Assembly (NCBI RefSeq): GCF_015558675.1
Contig: NZ_JADMOL010000007.1
Span: 137,009 to 201,008, forward strand
DNA length: 64,000 nucleotides
Direction: 5' to 3'
Source: Paenibacillus sp. 1001270B_150601_E10
GTDB taxonomy: Bacteria > Bacillota > Bacilli > Paenibacillales > Paenibacillaceae
The notes below the pieces were generated by a model, which ran no database searches, was not told the origin of the DNA, and worked only from the letters and a program-made list of their open reading frames with translations. Of this stretch, positions 55,040 to 63,488 are shown piece after piece; position 1 is the stretch's first letter; every line of letters starts with the position of its first letter. Both the position numbers and the translations under genes were made by a program.

Positions 55040-56065
55040 ATGAGCTCACACTTTAAGTTGGACACCATTATCGATCTGGAAAAGTGGCAGAAGCTGCAGG
55101 ACTCCCTATCCCTGGTCACGAACATGGCCATCATTACGACAGATTATAAAGGCGTCCCCGTGACGAAGCACAGCAAATGCCAAAGCTTCTGTCAGGCCGT
55201 GCGAAAAGACAGCGTCTTATCACAGTACTGCCAAAAGTGCGATGCACGCGGCGGCCTTGAGGCGGTAAGGCTGAATAAGCCTTATCTGTACTTGTGTCAC
55301 TTTAATATCATTGACATTGCCATTCCCATCATTGTTCAAAATCAATATATTGGGGCGATTATGGCCGGACAGGTCAAGCTTAAGGAGCCGTTAATGGAGC
55401 TTGAGCAGATCGTCACTCGACCTCCTCATGCAAGCGCGGATCAAACCGTGCAAAGTCTTACTCATGAATATGCTGCTATCCCCGAGTTGTCCTACGAGGA
55501 GATCAACACTATATCAGAGATGCTCTATCATTTATGCAATTATATCGTCGAAGAAGCGATTCAAAAAAATGCAACGATCGATATGTACAAACAGGCGCTA
55601 GCGGTAGACAAACCTCTTGCAGGCTCATTGTCACTTACCGATCAGTCCTTCCGCCAGATGGAGTCACTGAAGAAGGAGCTTGAAAACACGCTGATTGACA
55701 GCAAGCTTCATCACATGACGAGCCAAAGAAGAGTCGCCAAGAATTCCATGCTTCAGCCGGCATTTGACTATATTTATGCGCATAAAAATGCGAATCACAA
55801 GCTTGAAGATATGGCGGAAATTTGCCATGTCAGTCCAAGCTACTTCAGCCGTATGTTCAAGAAGGAAACAGGCGAGAATTTCTCGATCTTCCTTCCCCGC
55901 TTGAAGATGGAATGGGCCAAGCAGCTTCTGGAAACATCGGATATGTCGATCACGGCAATCAGCAATGAGCTCGGCTTCAGCGAGCCAAGCTACTTCATCA
56001 AGACGTTTAAGCGATTTGAGCGGATTACGCCAGCAGTGTATCGTGAGGTGTATCAGGAGAAGTAG
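55040..56065 (+). CDS. AraC-family regulator with PocR ligand-binding domain
   Basis: A 341-residue transcription factor. The N-terminal PocR domain (about 8-175) has the conserved cysteines in SKCQSFCQAV and QYCQKCDARGG and later YLCHFNIIDIAIPI. A C-terminal AraC helix-turn-helix pair (about 235-340) includes LEDMAEICHVSPSYFSRMFK and ISNELGFSEPSYFIKTFKRF. PocR regulates propanediol use in Salmonella, and such regulators in Bacillota control glycerol or diol genes. Divergent placement suggests it controls gldA-dhaKL, perhaps by sensing glycerol or dihydroxyacetone. Confidence 0.92.
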   Translation: MSSHFKLDTIIDLEKWQKLQDSLSLVTNMAIITTDYKGVPVTKHSKCQSFCQAVRKDSVLSQYCQKCDARGGLEAVRLNKPYLYLCHFNIIDIAIPIIVQNQYIGAIMAGQVKLKEPLMELEQIVTRPPHASADQTVQSLTHEYAAIPELSYEEINTISEMLYHLCNYIVEEAIQKNATIDMYKQALAVDKPLAGSLSLTDQSFRQMESLKKELENTLIDSKLHHMTSQRRVAKNSMLQPAFDYIYAHKNANHKLEDMAEICHVSPSYFSRMFKKETGENFSIFLPRLKMEWAKQLLETSDMSITAISNELGFSEPSYFIKTFKRFERITPAVYREVYQEK

Positions 56066-56117
56066 GATGATAGCTTTCTATAAAGCGATTCTCCCCACTT
56101 CTACACGTTTTGGAACT

Positions 56118-56158
56118 AAAAAGGGGCAGAAAGTCCTTCAGGATCCTCCTGCCCTCTT
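56118..56158 (-). terminator. Intrinsic terminator after the RCC1-like gene
   Basis: AGGGCAG and CTGCCCC pair on the minus strand, around an inner AGGATCCT region, followed by TTTTT. It may also act as terminator for the convergent regulator. Confidence 0.7.
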
Positions 56159-56175
56159 CGTCATACAAACTGTAC

Positions 56176-57684
56176 TTATTTCATCGTAATCGAAATATGG
56201 TTATTGGCCTGCTGCCAATCAACCTTCGCTCCCAACGATTCGCTGATAAAGCGAAGCGGCAAATAAGCGGTTCCCGCTACGGTAAACGGTGCATTCTGAA
56301 GCTCCACTGGCTTACCGTCCAGCTTCGTTGTACCTGTCTTCATGTCGATCGTAATCATCAGGCTGTCCTCGCCGTCCTTCTTCTGCACGACAGTGGCTGT
56401 CTTCGTGTTGTCATCCCAACCGATCTCAGCACCGAGCTTGCTGAAGATCGAACGCAAAGGTACGAATGCCTGACCATTGCGTATCATCGCTCCGCTAGTC
56501 AATTGCGGCGTTTCTCCATTTAAATTCACCGTAATCGGTTTTTGCAACGGAACCGGCTTCGTGTGCATGAATTCATAATCTCCGTAGCCGAGCTCGGCAT
56601 TCTTATTCACACCCCATCCCCAGAGGGAGCCATCTTTCTTTTCCATAAAGAAATGGCGAGATGAAGGAGCGATCTGCACCACATCTGAAGCAAGCAGCTC
56701 AAATTTCGGATTGGCTGACATCTGTTTATTTTCAATCGAAGTGCTGTACACCTTATTATCTGTTGTCCAAACGATCAAGCTGCGCTCCACAACAAAAGCA
56801 TCCTTCACCTTATTGATGCTCTTGATTTGTACAGGGGTCCCTTCATGATACTGCGTACCATCCGACACGCCTGTTACCGTCCCACCTAGAAACCACAGCT
56901 TCGCATTCGCATCAATCGCAAGCGTGGTCACACCATTGTAGTAGATTTTTTGAATGTTCGATATACCTTTCCACTTGGCAGGAGCAGTGGATTGTCCGGC
57001 AGCAACCTGCGTAGGGAATCTCCACACCGTTCCGTCAGCAGCCAGCGCAAGCTCGTTTGATAAGCTTTTTACCTTAGGCAGACCAGGAACCTGCTTCACC
57101 TTGTCGAGCTTTCCACCTTCATTCTGCCAGACCGTGCCGTCCTTCCGGAGGAACAGCCACTTTCCTTCCACTTTATAATCTTCGAACGGAGGCTCCAGTC
57201 TAGGAATAGTCTGATCGTAATAACTGACAGCTGCCACCTCGTCCAGCAAAGCGCTCGGCTTAACGCTCGTTTCCTCGGCATTCTTGGTTTGGATGATGTA
57301 CAGATGCCCTTCCTTGCCCACAGCTACATAAAAAAGGCTTCCACCGACAATGTCAACCAAATCACGGACGCCCTCAAGCTGGAACAGCTTCTCTTTATTC
57401 GGACTCCATCTGTAGGTCGGCTGATAAAACCAGACCGTTCCATCCTTTTTTTGAATAAAGTTGTCGCTAATGATCCGATCCACATCGGATAACGCCACAA
57501 CCTGTGTCGGGACAGGCTTTGTATCCCCCCAGTTCCAAAATGTGCCTTCTGTTTTCACTAATGAAGTTGTCTCAAAGCTAGTCACATTGGAATCCGTCTT
57601 TGATTCCGCAGCGTATGCTGGCAGCGAGATAGACATCCCCAATGCCGCTACACTTAAGCTAAGAAGCCATTTTCGCATATTCAT
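56176..57684 (-). CDS. Secreted RCC1-like repeat protein with copper-amine-oxidase-N domain
   Basis: A 502-residue secreted protein. A signal peptide (residues 1-25) precedes a series of short repeats of the type KDGTVWFY, KDGTVWQN, ADGTVWRF, ending with KDGSLWGWGVNKNAELGYG (about 40-385). These resemble RCC1/BNR-type propeller strands. The last 110 residues are a Cu_amine_oxidN1-type domain (NGQAFVPLRSIFSKLGAEIGWDD, then YLPLRFISESLGAKVDW), a fold common on Paenibacillus surface proteins, whose name is misleading as no amine oxidase is present. Function unknown; a cell-surface binding role is likely. Confidence 0.82.
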   Translation of the reverse strand: MNMRKWLLSLSVAALGMSISLPAYAAESKTDSNVTSFETTSLVKTEGTFWNWGDTKPVPTQVVALSDVDRIISDNFIQKKDGTVWFYQPTYRWSPNKEKLFQLEGVRDLVDIVGGSLFYVAVGKEGHLYIIQTKNAEETSVKPSALLDEVAAVSYYDQTIPRLEPPFEDYKVEGKWLFLRKDGTVWQNEGGKLDKVKQVPGLPKVKSLSNELALAADGTVWRFPTQVAAGQSTAPAKWKGISNIQKIYYNGVTTLAIDANAKLWFLGGTVTGVSDGTQYHEGTPVQIKSINKVKDAFVVERSLIVWTTDNKVYSTSIENKQMSANPKFELLASDVVQIAPSSRHFFMEKKDGSLWGWGVNKNAELGYGDYEFMHTKPVPLQKPITVNLNGETPQLTSGAMIRNGQAFVPLRSIFSKLGAEIGWDDNTKTATVVQKKDGEDSLMITIDMKTGTTKLDGKPVELQNAPFTVAGTAYLPLRFISESLGAKVDWQQANNHISITMK

Positions 57685-58186
57685 ATGATTGCACTCCTAT
57701 AAGTTAAATGTTGGTATATCCTATTAGACGCTACGAGTATATAGGAAGTTTCATAATGTTTCATTGATGAAAATGCGGTGCAGTTGATTGGTCAGCAACT
57801 ACCTGATCAAGTATATCGTTACGTTTAACCTCTCCATTTGTTATATCTTGAAAAGTAAATTCATAGATGAATTCCCCTTTAAAATGCTGGTATGAAATAT
57901 ATGACACAACAAATCGATAAAAAGTTTCATGCCTTCGAAAGCTTCCATAAAAGTAAAGCAGAAATTTGTGGCGAAGCATGAAGCACGTCCATCTTGTTCT
58001 CCGCCTAAGCTTGAGCACACTTTTCTGACAAACAGAACAGAGTACTGCTTGGTTTTTTTAGGAAATTAAAGTATTTTCCATTCCTTTTCCATATAAGATA
58101 ATCTTTAAAGACACCTGACAATGGCTGACCCCTTACCTCAAGCTGAAAATGCCGATTGTTTCAGTCTTTAAGCAAAGGAGGAAATC
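57685..58186. other. Non-coding gap upstream of the seven-repeat protein
   Basis: About 500 A+T-rich bases containing two divergent promoter regions. A minus-strand frame of 85 codons (57761-58018) has no ribosome binding site and no known relatives I can name. Nothing else is supported. Confidence 0.5.
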
Positions 58187-59359
58187 ATGGCTACGATCCA
58201 AAGGGTTGGAGAAGAATTATTGATTAATACGACAGGCGGGCTCAACTATCAGCCAACGATTACAGGGAGTGGAGGACCGGTTAACGAGAGCATTCTGATC
58301 GCATGGAACAGTGCAAGTGAAAACCAATTCAGAGGACAATGGATCGAGGCTGTTGGCGGAACAAAGAATGGTGAGAATTTCATCATACCCACATCACCAA
58401 TCGGTGTTATATCTAAACCGTCGATTGATGGGCTTTTTTATCCCGGAGGGTTTGTTGCGGTGTGGCTTGATGAAGGTGATCGCAAGATCAAAGGACAACG
58501 GTATACCGCCGCTGGATCGAAGGTCGGTGATGAGTTTCAGGTTGGCGGCGCTGCGGGTGAAGGAGCACTCAGACCTGTCATCTTGGTTCTGAATCCAGAT
58601 TCCTTTGTCGTCGCATGGACAGGTAATAATTTGAATGCTTCCCCTTCCGAGCGCCCACGACCTTGGATGCAAATCTTCAGCACAGATGGAACAAGTCTAG
58701 GCAGCTTTCCCGTTAATACCACGATGGACGAAGACAACCCATTCCATTATGGTCCTCAAATTACCAGGTTGGCAGATGGAAGATTCGTCATTGCGTGGAC
58801 GCAGGATCTGATATTCGGCGGGCCTCGAGTGCTGGGTCAAATTTTTAACCCTGATGGGTCAAAGTCGGGAGAGGAATTTAGGATTAACACCCGTTCCGTT
58901 CCACGTCAAGAAAATATCGCGATTACAGGCATTGTCGATGGAAACTTCGTCGGTGCGTGGGTAGCTGGCGACAATACGGTAAGGGCCCAATTGTTTAGAC
59001 CAGATGGTACAAACGTCTATAACTTCGAATTCTTTATTACAGGCAGAGATCAAGGCATCTGTAGAAACCCTGCGCTCACGCCTTTAAACGACGGCGGATT
59101 CGTAGCTGCCTGGACGGAGAAGAGTGCAACAAGCGGAGATCCTTCAGGGGATGCTGTGCGGGCGCAGGCTTTTGCTGCTGACGGGTTCGAGAATAGTTCC
59201 AAAATCCTCATCAATACGACGACAAACGGTGATCAATTTGGACCTGTTATGACGTCATCCTTTCCTATCTTTAATCACTTTACCGTTGCGTGGGTAAGTA
59301 ACGATAACCCCAATAGCAATGATTATTTCGTACGCGCACAGGTGTTTCAGGTCACGTAA
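58187..59359 (+). CDS. Predicted seven-bladed beta-propeller repeat protein without signal peptide
   Basis: A 390-residue protein with a strong AAAGGAGG site. It has seven repeats of about 50 residues with a core like GFVAAWT, then GxVRAQxF, xxDGxxxGxEFxINT. Aromatic-Ala-Trp cores are at ESILIAWN, GFVAVWL, SFVVAWT, RFVIAWT, NFVGAWV, GFVAAWT and HFTVAWV. The start (GEELLINTT, QPTITG) and the end (RAQVFQVT) would complete one blade. Similar repeats occur in large calcium-binding adhesins of other bacteria. There is no signal peptide or membrane segment, so its export route, if any, is unknown. Propeller fold inferred from repeat number. Confidence 0.75.
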   Translation: MATIQRVGEELLINTTGGLNYQPTITGSGGPVNESILIAWNSASENQFRGQWIEAVGGTKNGENFIIPTSPIGVISKPSIDGLFYPGGFVAVWLDEGDRKIKGQRYTAAGSKVGDEFQVGGAAGEGALRPVILVLNPDSFVVAWTGNNLNASPSERPRPWMQIFSTDGTSLGSFPVNTTMDEDNPFHYGPQITRLADGRFVIAWTQDLIFGGPRVLGQIFNPDGSKSGEEFRINTRSVPRQENIAITGIVDGNFVGAWVAGDNTVRAQLFRPDGTNVYNFEFFITGRDQGICRNPALTPLNDGGFVAAWTEKSATSGDPSGDAVRAQAFAADGFENSSKILINTTTNGDQFGPVMTSSFPIFNHFTVAWVSNDNPNSNDYFVRAQVFQVT

Positions 59360-59497
59360 AAAGGAATTTTCAAATTTAAAGCGGCCTTAAAATGAGAAGA
59401 TCATTCACCTTCGATACGTCTTACCCACATCACTTCCTCTTCTTTCTATTGCAAAAGAAACTCCTAGTCGTTTCCAGCCGCAATATTTCAAAATCAA

Positions 59498-59543
59498 AAA
59501 TCAAGTCGATGTATTGCTCTGATGCCATACATCGACTTGATTT
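59498..59543 (-). terminator. Terminator of the RNA-repair operon, 17-bp perfect stem
   Basis: AAATCAAGTCGATGTAT and its exact complement are separated by 12 bases. On the minus strand TTTTTGATTTTG follows, fitting a terminator for the RlaP-Hen1-Pnkp operon. Confidence 0.85.
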
Positions 59544-59621
59544 AAAAAAATGGAACTTGCTTCAGTGCTGTATAAGTTGAACCAATGATTGTCTCCCTGC
59601 CACTGCAGGGACAAAAGATCC

Positions 59622-62207
59622 TTACAATCTCGGATCGATCTCTTTCTCGCTTGCTACCTCATACAACAAGTTCGCCGCAATGTCTTTGTACGCTGCATGC
59701 GCAGGCGATATCGCTTCAAAAGGAATCGCTAGCATCTGTTGTCCATAACGATACTCGTTCAAGGATGTACGAAGCTTCTGCTTGATATTTTTTTGCTTGA
59801 TGAGCTTTGCATATTTGTGCGGGAAGCGATAATCATAGCCATACACAATAGATAAATATTCTTTGTTTCTCACTTTCATAAAGGGTACTGCACGAATCCC
59901 CGCATCATGTTCCGGTTTAATCACGACGCCCTCCATCCCCTTATCAACTGTAAGCTTGGAGAAGAACTGCTCTGCTTGGAGAACAGAATCCGGCTCCGTG
60001 AGATCCAGCATTATGTACTCATCATCGGACAGGAAACGATAGATTTCAGAAGCGCTCTCATCCGGAATACGCTCCTCTCCTGATTCGTAGACCACCTTAA
60101 GCAGCGCAAATGGTTTGTACGATAATGGCTGATCACCAGCATACAGCTCAAGCTGTTTTTTATAGGTGTTCACGGCCTCTTCATGCTGGCTTAAGGGCAC
60201 ATACGTCTTGAGTGCATGATGGACATGCTTGTAGCTTTGATAAATAGGACTGCCATACTTCTCGCTCAAGTCTGCCTTCGTCATATGATACTGATCCTTT
60301 TCGAATCCGCTGCTTCGGTAGTCAGCTGCGAGCTGTTCGAAGGCTTGCTCAAAGCCATTCTCTCGCAAAAAGGCAAGCTCACTGTCTAATGCCGATTCGA
60401 TCGGCTTGAACTGTCGCTGAATTAACCCTTCACCCATCGCCTTCCACGGCAGAAGCTCTCCATCCAGAAGCAGCATGGCAATCTGCTGCTCTTGCATATA
60501 GCCCTCGAACTTATGAAGCAGTGTTTCATAGATGCTTGTAAGATCCGGCTGCTTCACTAGGTAGCCATTGCGGCTGACTGCGAAGCACTGATCAAGCTCA
60601 CGGTGAAGATAGATATTGCATCTTGAGCCCATATATTTTGGCTGCAGCACGACCTGATTGACGTTATGGTCTGCAAAATAATTCAGTCCCTGCTGCAACG
60701 ATTCCAGCTCATGGGCTTCTACATCTTTATCCGCTGGAGACATCGTACCCGATATAAAGTTAATTTGATGGCGCGAGCAATATTGAAGTTTCCGCTGCTC
60801 CATATCGCTCAGTTCCTGTACCGCCACCTTAAGCTTCTCCATAAACAGCGTTGGCAACGGCTCATCCACTACAGCCTGCTTTGCGTGATGCGTTTTAAAG
60901 AAAGGCTTGTAAGCGATTCGTACAGAAGTCAGCTTATTGCCATGCACGCTGCCTGTATCGATATGAATTTTATTTTTAATCCGAAATGCAGCTTGAGCCG
61001 CAATATGACCAAAGATATGGTAAGGATGATTGCTTACAGCCTCTTCCTTCAAGAATGCCAGCTGTTCTTCCAGCAAGGCTTCGCGGTCGATACGGAAATT
61101 GCGCTGCTTTCGAGCAGCATAAGCATCCAGTTTGCCGATGTATTTGTTCTTGCACGGCGCATGCGTGATATAGTAGGATGGCGACTGCAAGCCACGATAT
61201 TGGTAGAAAGGCTTCGACAGGTGCACCAGATGATTGAATTGCTCCATCAGCTCCGCATCCTGCTTCAAGACTTGAATCGAGTCAAAGTAAGCATGCAGAA
61301 GCTCCGGCTCGACACCCTGTATTTCCCCCTGCAGATACTTATAAACAAAATTCTCATGATTGCCGAGCACAAAGCGAAAATGCTCCTGATTATGATAGAG
61401 AAACGTTATCGTTTCTCTCGTCGCTCTCCCTTTATCAATCCAATCCCCTACAAGTACGATAACGGTATTCTTCAACCGCTCCCCTGGAACAAGCTTGCCT
61501 CCTTCCATACGAAAGCCATAGTCGCGAAGCAAGCCCAGCAGATCATCAAGACGCTCATGCACATCGCCAACGATAATATAGTCTTTATCAACAGGCAGGA
61601 AGGTTGCTAGATAATCCTGAAGATTATCGATGGTAACGTTATAGTCGGGATTTGCTGCTTTCATATCCTCATTATAAAAATCTTTCGCCCGCACCCGATG
61701 CACTCTCGCATAGCCTTCCTTGGCTAATGCACGCAGCACCTCTTTCTTTAATCGAGTCATGTGCTGGGTGATCAATCGCTTGGAACGCTCAGAAGCATAA
61801 TAGTCTTCACGCTTGCGATAATCGTACAGAATCACTTCTACGTTATAATGATGGTCCTTTGCAATCTCCCGTACTTTTGCTCGATAATCCTCCGCAAGCC
61901 CAGTTGTATCTAGAATGACGAACTCCGCATGAATCGGGAAGGAGGCTGCCATTTTTAATTTTTCAAATAATAGATGAAAGGCCTGTTCACTCGATTCCAG
62001 CATCACCTGATCATACTTGTCATAATCGTATCCCAGCACCTCTTGGCGAATCTCATCCGAGGACAGATACTGGATATTCGGTTGTATCGAACCGATAAAC
62101 TTGCTTTTTAGCATTGGAATAAGCACTTCTTTGGCAAATGTAGTCTTTCCACACTCCGTTGGCCCGACCATCAAATAAATCGTATGCAGACTAGTGACGA
62201 TCTCCAC
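59622..62207 (-). CDS. pnkp: RNA-repair enzyme Pnkp (kinase-phosphatase-ligase)
   Basis: An 861-residue protein, close to the 870 of Clostridium thermocellum Pnkp. Three domains are visible. The 5'-kinase has the P-loop GPTECGKT (residues 15-22) and DTTGL near 100. The 2',3'-phosphatase has GDVHE (214-218), GDWIDKG (254-260), GNHEN (282-286), THAP (348-351) and IFGH (398-401). The adenylyltransferase/ligase has motif I KYMGSR (Lys524), DGELLPW (582-588) and GMEGVVIKPE later. All catalytic motifs look intact. It heals and seals broken RNA. The GTG start overlaps hen1 by 17 bases, so they are coupled. Known Pnkp needs Hen1 for the sealing step. Confidence 0.95.
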   Translation of the reverse strand: MEIVTSLHTIYLMVGPTECGKTTFAKEVLIPMLKSKFIGSIQPNIQYLSSDEIRQEVLGYDYDKYDQVMLESSEQAFHLLFEKLKMAASFPIHAEFVILDTTGLAEDYRAKVREIAKDHHYNVEVILYDYRKREDYYASERSKRLITQHMTRLKKEVLRALAKEGYARVHRVRAKDFYNEDMKAANPDYNVTIDNLQDYLATFLPVDKDYIIVGDVHERLDDLLGLLRDYGFRMEGGKLVPGERLKNTVIVLVGDWIDKGRATRETITFLYHNQEHFRFVLGNHENFVYKYLQGEIQGVEPELLHAYFDSIQVLKQDAELMEQFNHLVHLSKPFYQYRGLQSPSYYITHAPCKNKYIGKLDAYAARKQRNFRIDREALLEEQLAFLKEEAVSNHPYHIFGHIAAQAAFRIKNKIHIDTGSVHGNKLTSVRIAYKPFFKTHHAKQAVVDEPLPTLFMEKLKVAVQELSDMEQRKLQYCSRHQINFISGTMSPADKDVEAHELESLQQGLNYFADHNVNQVVLQPKYMGSRCNIYLHRELDQCFAVSRNGYLVKQPDLTSIYETLLHKFEGYMQEQQIAMLLLDGELLPWKAMGEGLIQRQFKPIESALDSELAFLRENGFEQAFEQLAADYRSSGFEKDQYHMTKADLSEKYGSPIYQSYKHVHHALKTYVPLSQHEEAVNTYKKQLELYAGDQPLSYKPFALLKVVYESGEERIPDESASEIYRFLSDDEYIMLDLTEPDSVLQAEQFFSKLTVDKGMEGVVIKPEHDAGIRAVPFMKVRNKEYLSIVYGYDYRFPHKYAKLIKQKNIKQKLRTSLNEYRYGQQMLAIPFEAISPAHAAYKDIAANLLYEVASEKEIDPRL

Positions 62208-63474
62208 CTTGTTCCCCTCTCTTTCTTATAACAACACCTTGCGTTGTCGCGATGCCGTTTACCTTGTCACCGATGGCCAAGTATTCATAATCGAACCATT
62301 CTGATGACAAAACCTGACTGAACCATGATTGGAATTCCTTCTCTCCCATCTCCCAGCGATGATCCAGATGACGGTACGCTGTGATTTCGTAAAAAGCATT
62401 AAAATCCGCATTCGGAGTCGTGATGATAAAATACTCAAAATCAATGTTATGGCAAATGGATTGAACCAGCCTCGCTGCCTCATCCTTGCTCATATGCTCG
62501 ATGACTTCAGTTAGAATCACATCCACTTGCTCTCCGTTATAGGTATCTACAAACTGCTCAATGGACGCATAGGTGATGAGGTGATCTAAATCCTTGGCGC
62601 TTGCTTTTCTTTCGACAACCCGCAGCAGCTCCTCATTAATATCCACTGCATAGTAGTGCCCCTCTACTTTTCCTGCATAAGGAATTGCATAGAAGCCCTC
62701 CCCGCATCCCACATCGAGAATCGATTTGTTGAATGGAAGCATTCGGCTTATGGTATTTCTTCGCTGTGTCGCCGTACCGCCATAATCCAGCTGAAGTGAA
62801 TAACGCTGGGTTTCTTCAAGCATTCCTTTATACTTGCGATGGCGCTCTCTTGAATTTAAGAAGTTGCGAGCGAATAAGCTGCGAATATAGTATGGCGCAT
62901 CGATTACCTGTACACTCTTGATATATTTCTCAATAATGCTGTCTGACACATCGATATATTCGCGCCCAAACATGGAGAGAAATAAGCAGAGCACACTGAT
63001 GACATGAAGCAGCTCATATAGGCTCTTGTGTGTGCTCACACGAAGCGCATAGCTTTTATCCTCACGATGCTCAAGCTCGAAATCATAATCGCTAAAATGC
63101 TTTATGAAAAAATGGATATACTGCAGCTTCTCGACGTGTATCATGTTGATATAAATAGAATGCTTATATCCTGCGATATCCTCATCACTCTGTGCTTTTA
63201 ATGAAGCGGACAGAAATTCATTGATTGCATTCAACGGGAACAACGGCGTGTTATATCGCGATACATTCAAATACTCGAACGCTTCATCCGCATCCCGCTT
63301 ATAGGAGATGTCATTATCTGCGTCCTTGAAATAAATGTTGTAGGTATTGGCATCGCTATACCAGCCGTATGCTATTCCCTTGCGTATATCTCTAAGAATC
63401 ATCCCATTGCTCGGATTCTTCCGAATCATATAGGAGAACTTTGGATTTGTTGATGCTGCTTGTATGATCGCCAT
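62191..63474 (-). CDS. hen1: Hen1-type RNA 3'-terminal 2'-O-methyltransferase with divergent N-terminus
   Basis: The ATG at 63474 with AAAGGAGA upstream is chosen over a longer frame overlapping the upstream gene; 427 residues. The C-terminal half (about 240-410) is a SAM methyltransferase: ILDVGCGEGF (252-261), the metal ligands in TEVIEHM (Glu323, Glu326, His327) and RHLDHRWE (368-375), the Hen1 signature. It methylates the repaired RNA end so that it cannot be cut again. The N-terminal half should activate the Pnkp ligase. It keeps a faint FSYMIRKNP motif like the LGYLLHKNP of classical Hen1 but is otherwise poorly conserved. Order and overlap with pnkp support the call. Confidence 0.9.
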   Translation of the reverse strand: MAIIQAASTNPKFSYMIRKNPSNGMILRDIRKGIAYGWYSDANTYNIYFKDADNDISYKRDADEAFEYLNVSRYNTPLFPLNAINEFLSASLKAQSDEDIAGYKHSIYINMIHVEKLQYIHFFIKHFSDYDFELEHREDKSYALRVSTHKSLYELLHVISVLCLFLSMFGREYIDVSDSIIEKYIKSVQVIDAPYYIRSLFARNFLNSRERHRKYKGMLEETQRYSLQLDYGGTATQRRNTISRMLPFNKSILDVGCGEGFYAIPYAGKVEGHYYAVDINEELLRVVERKASAKDLDHLITYASIEQFVDTYNGEQVDVILTEVIEHMSKDEAARLVQSICHNIDFEYFIITTPNADFNAFYEITAYRHLDHRWEMGEKEFQSWFSQVLSSEWFDYEYLAIGDKVNGIATTQGVVIRKRGEQGGDRH

Positions 63475-63488
63475 ATCTAATCTCCTTT

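Noticed and set aside
56176-57684. Copper amine oxidase enzyme
   Set aside because: Only the small N-terminal-type domain is present; there is no catalytic domain or topaquinone motif.
57761-58018. Minus-strand frame of 85 codons
   Set aside because: It starts with GTG without a ribosome binding site and lacks any recognised motif; probably chance.
60666-61610. Plus-strand open frame of 314 codons opposite pnkp
   Set aside because: It lies fully within the well-supported Pnkp gene, antisense to its phosphatase domain, and shows no recognisable domain.
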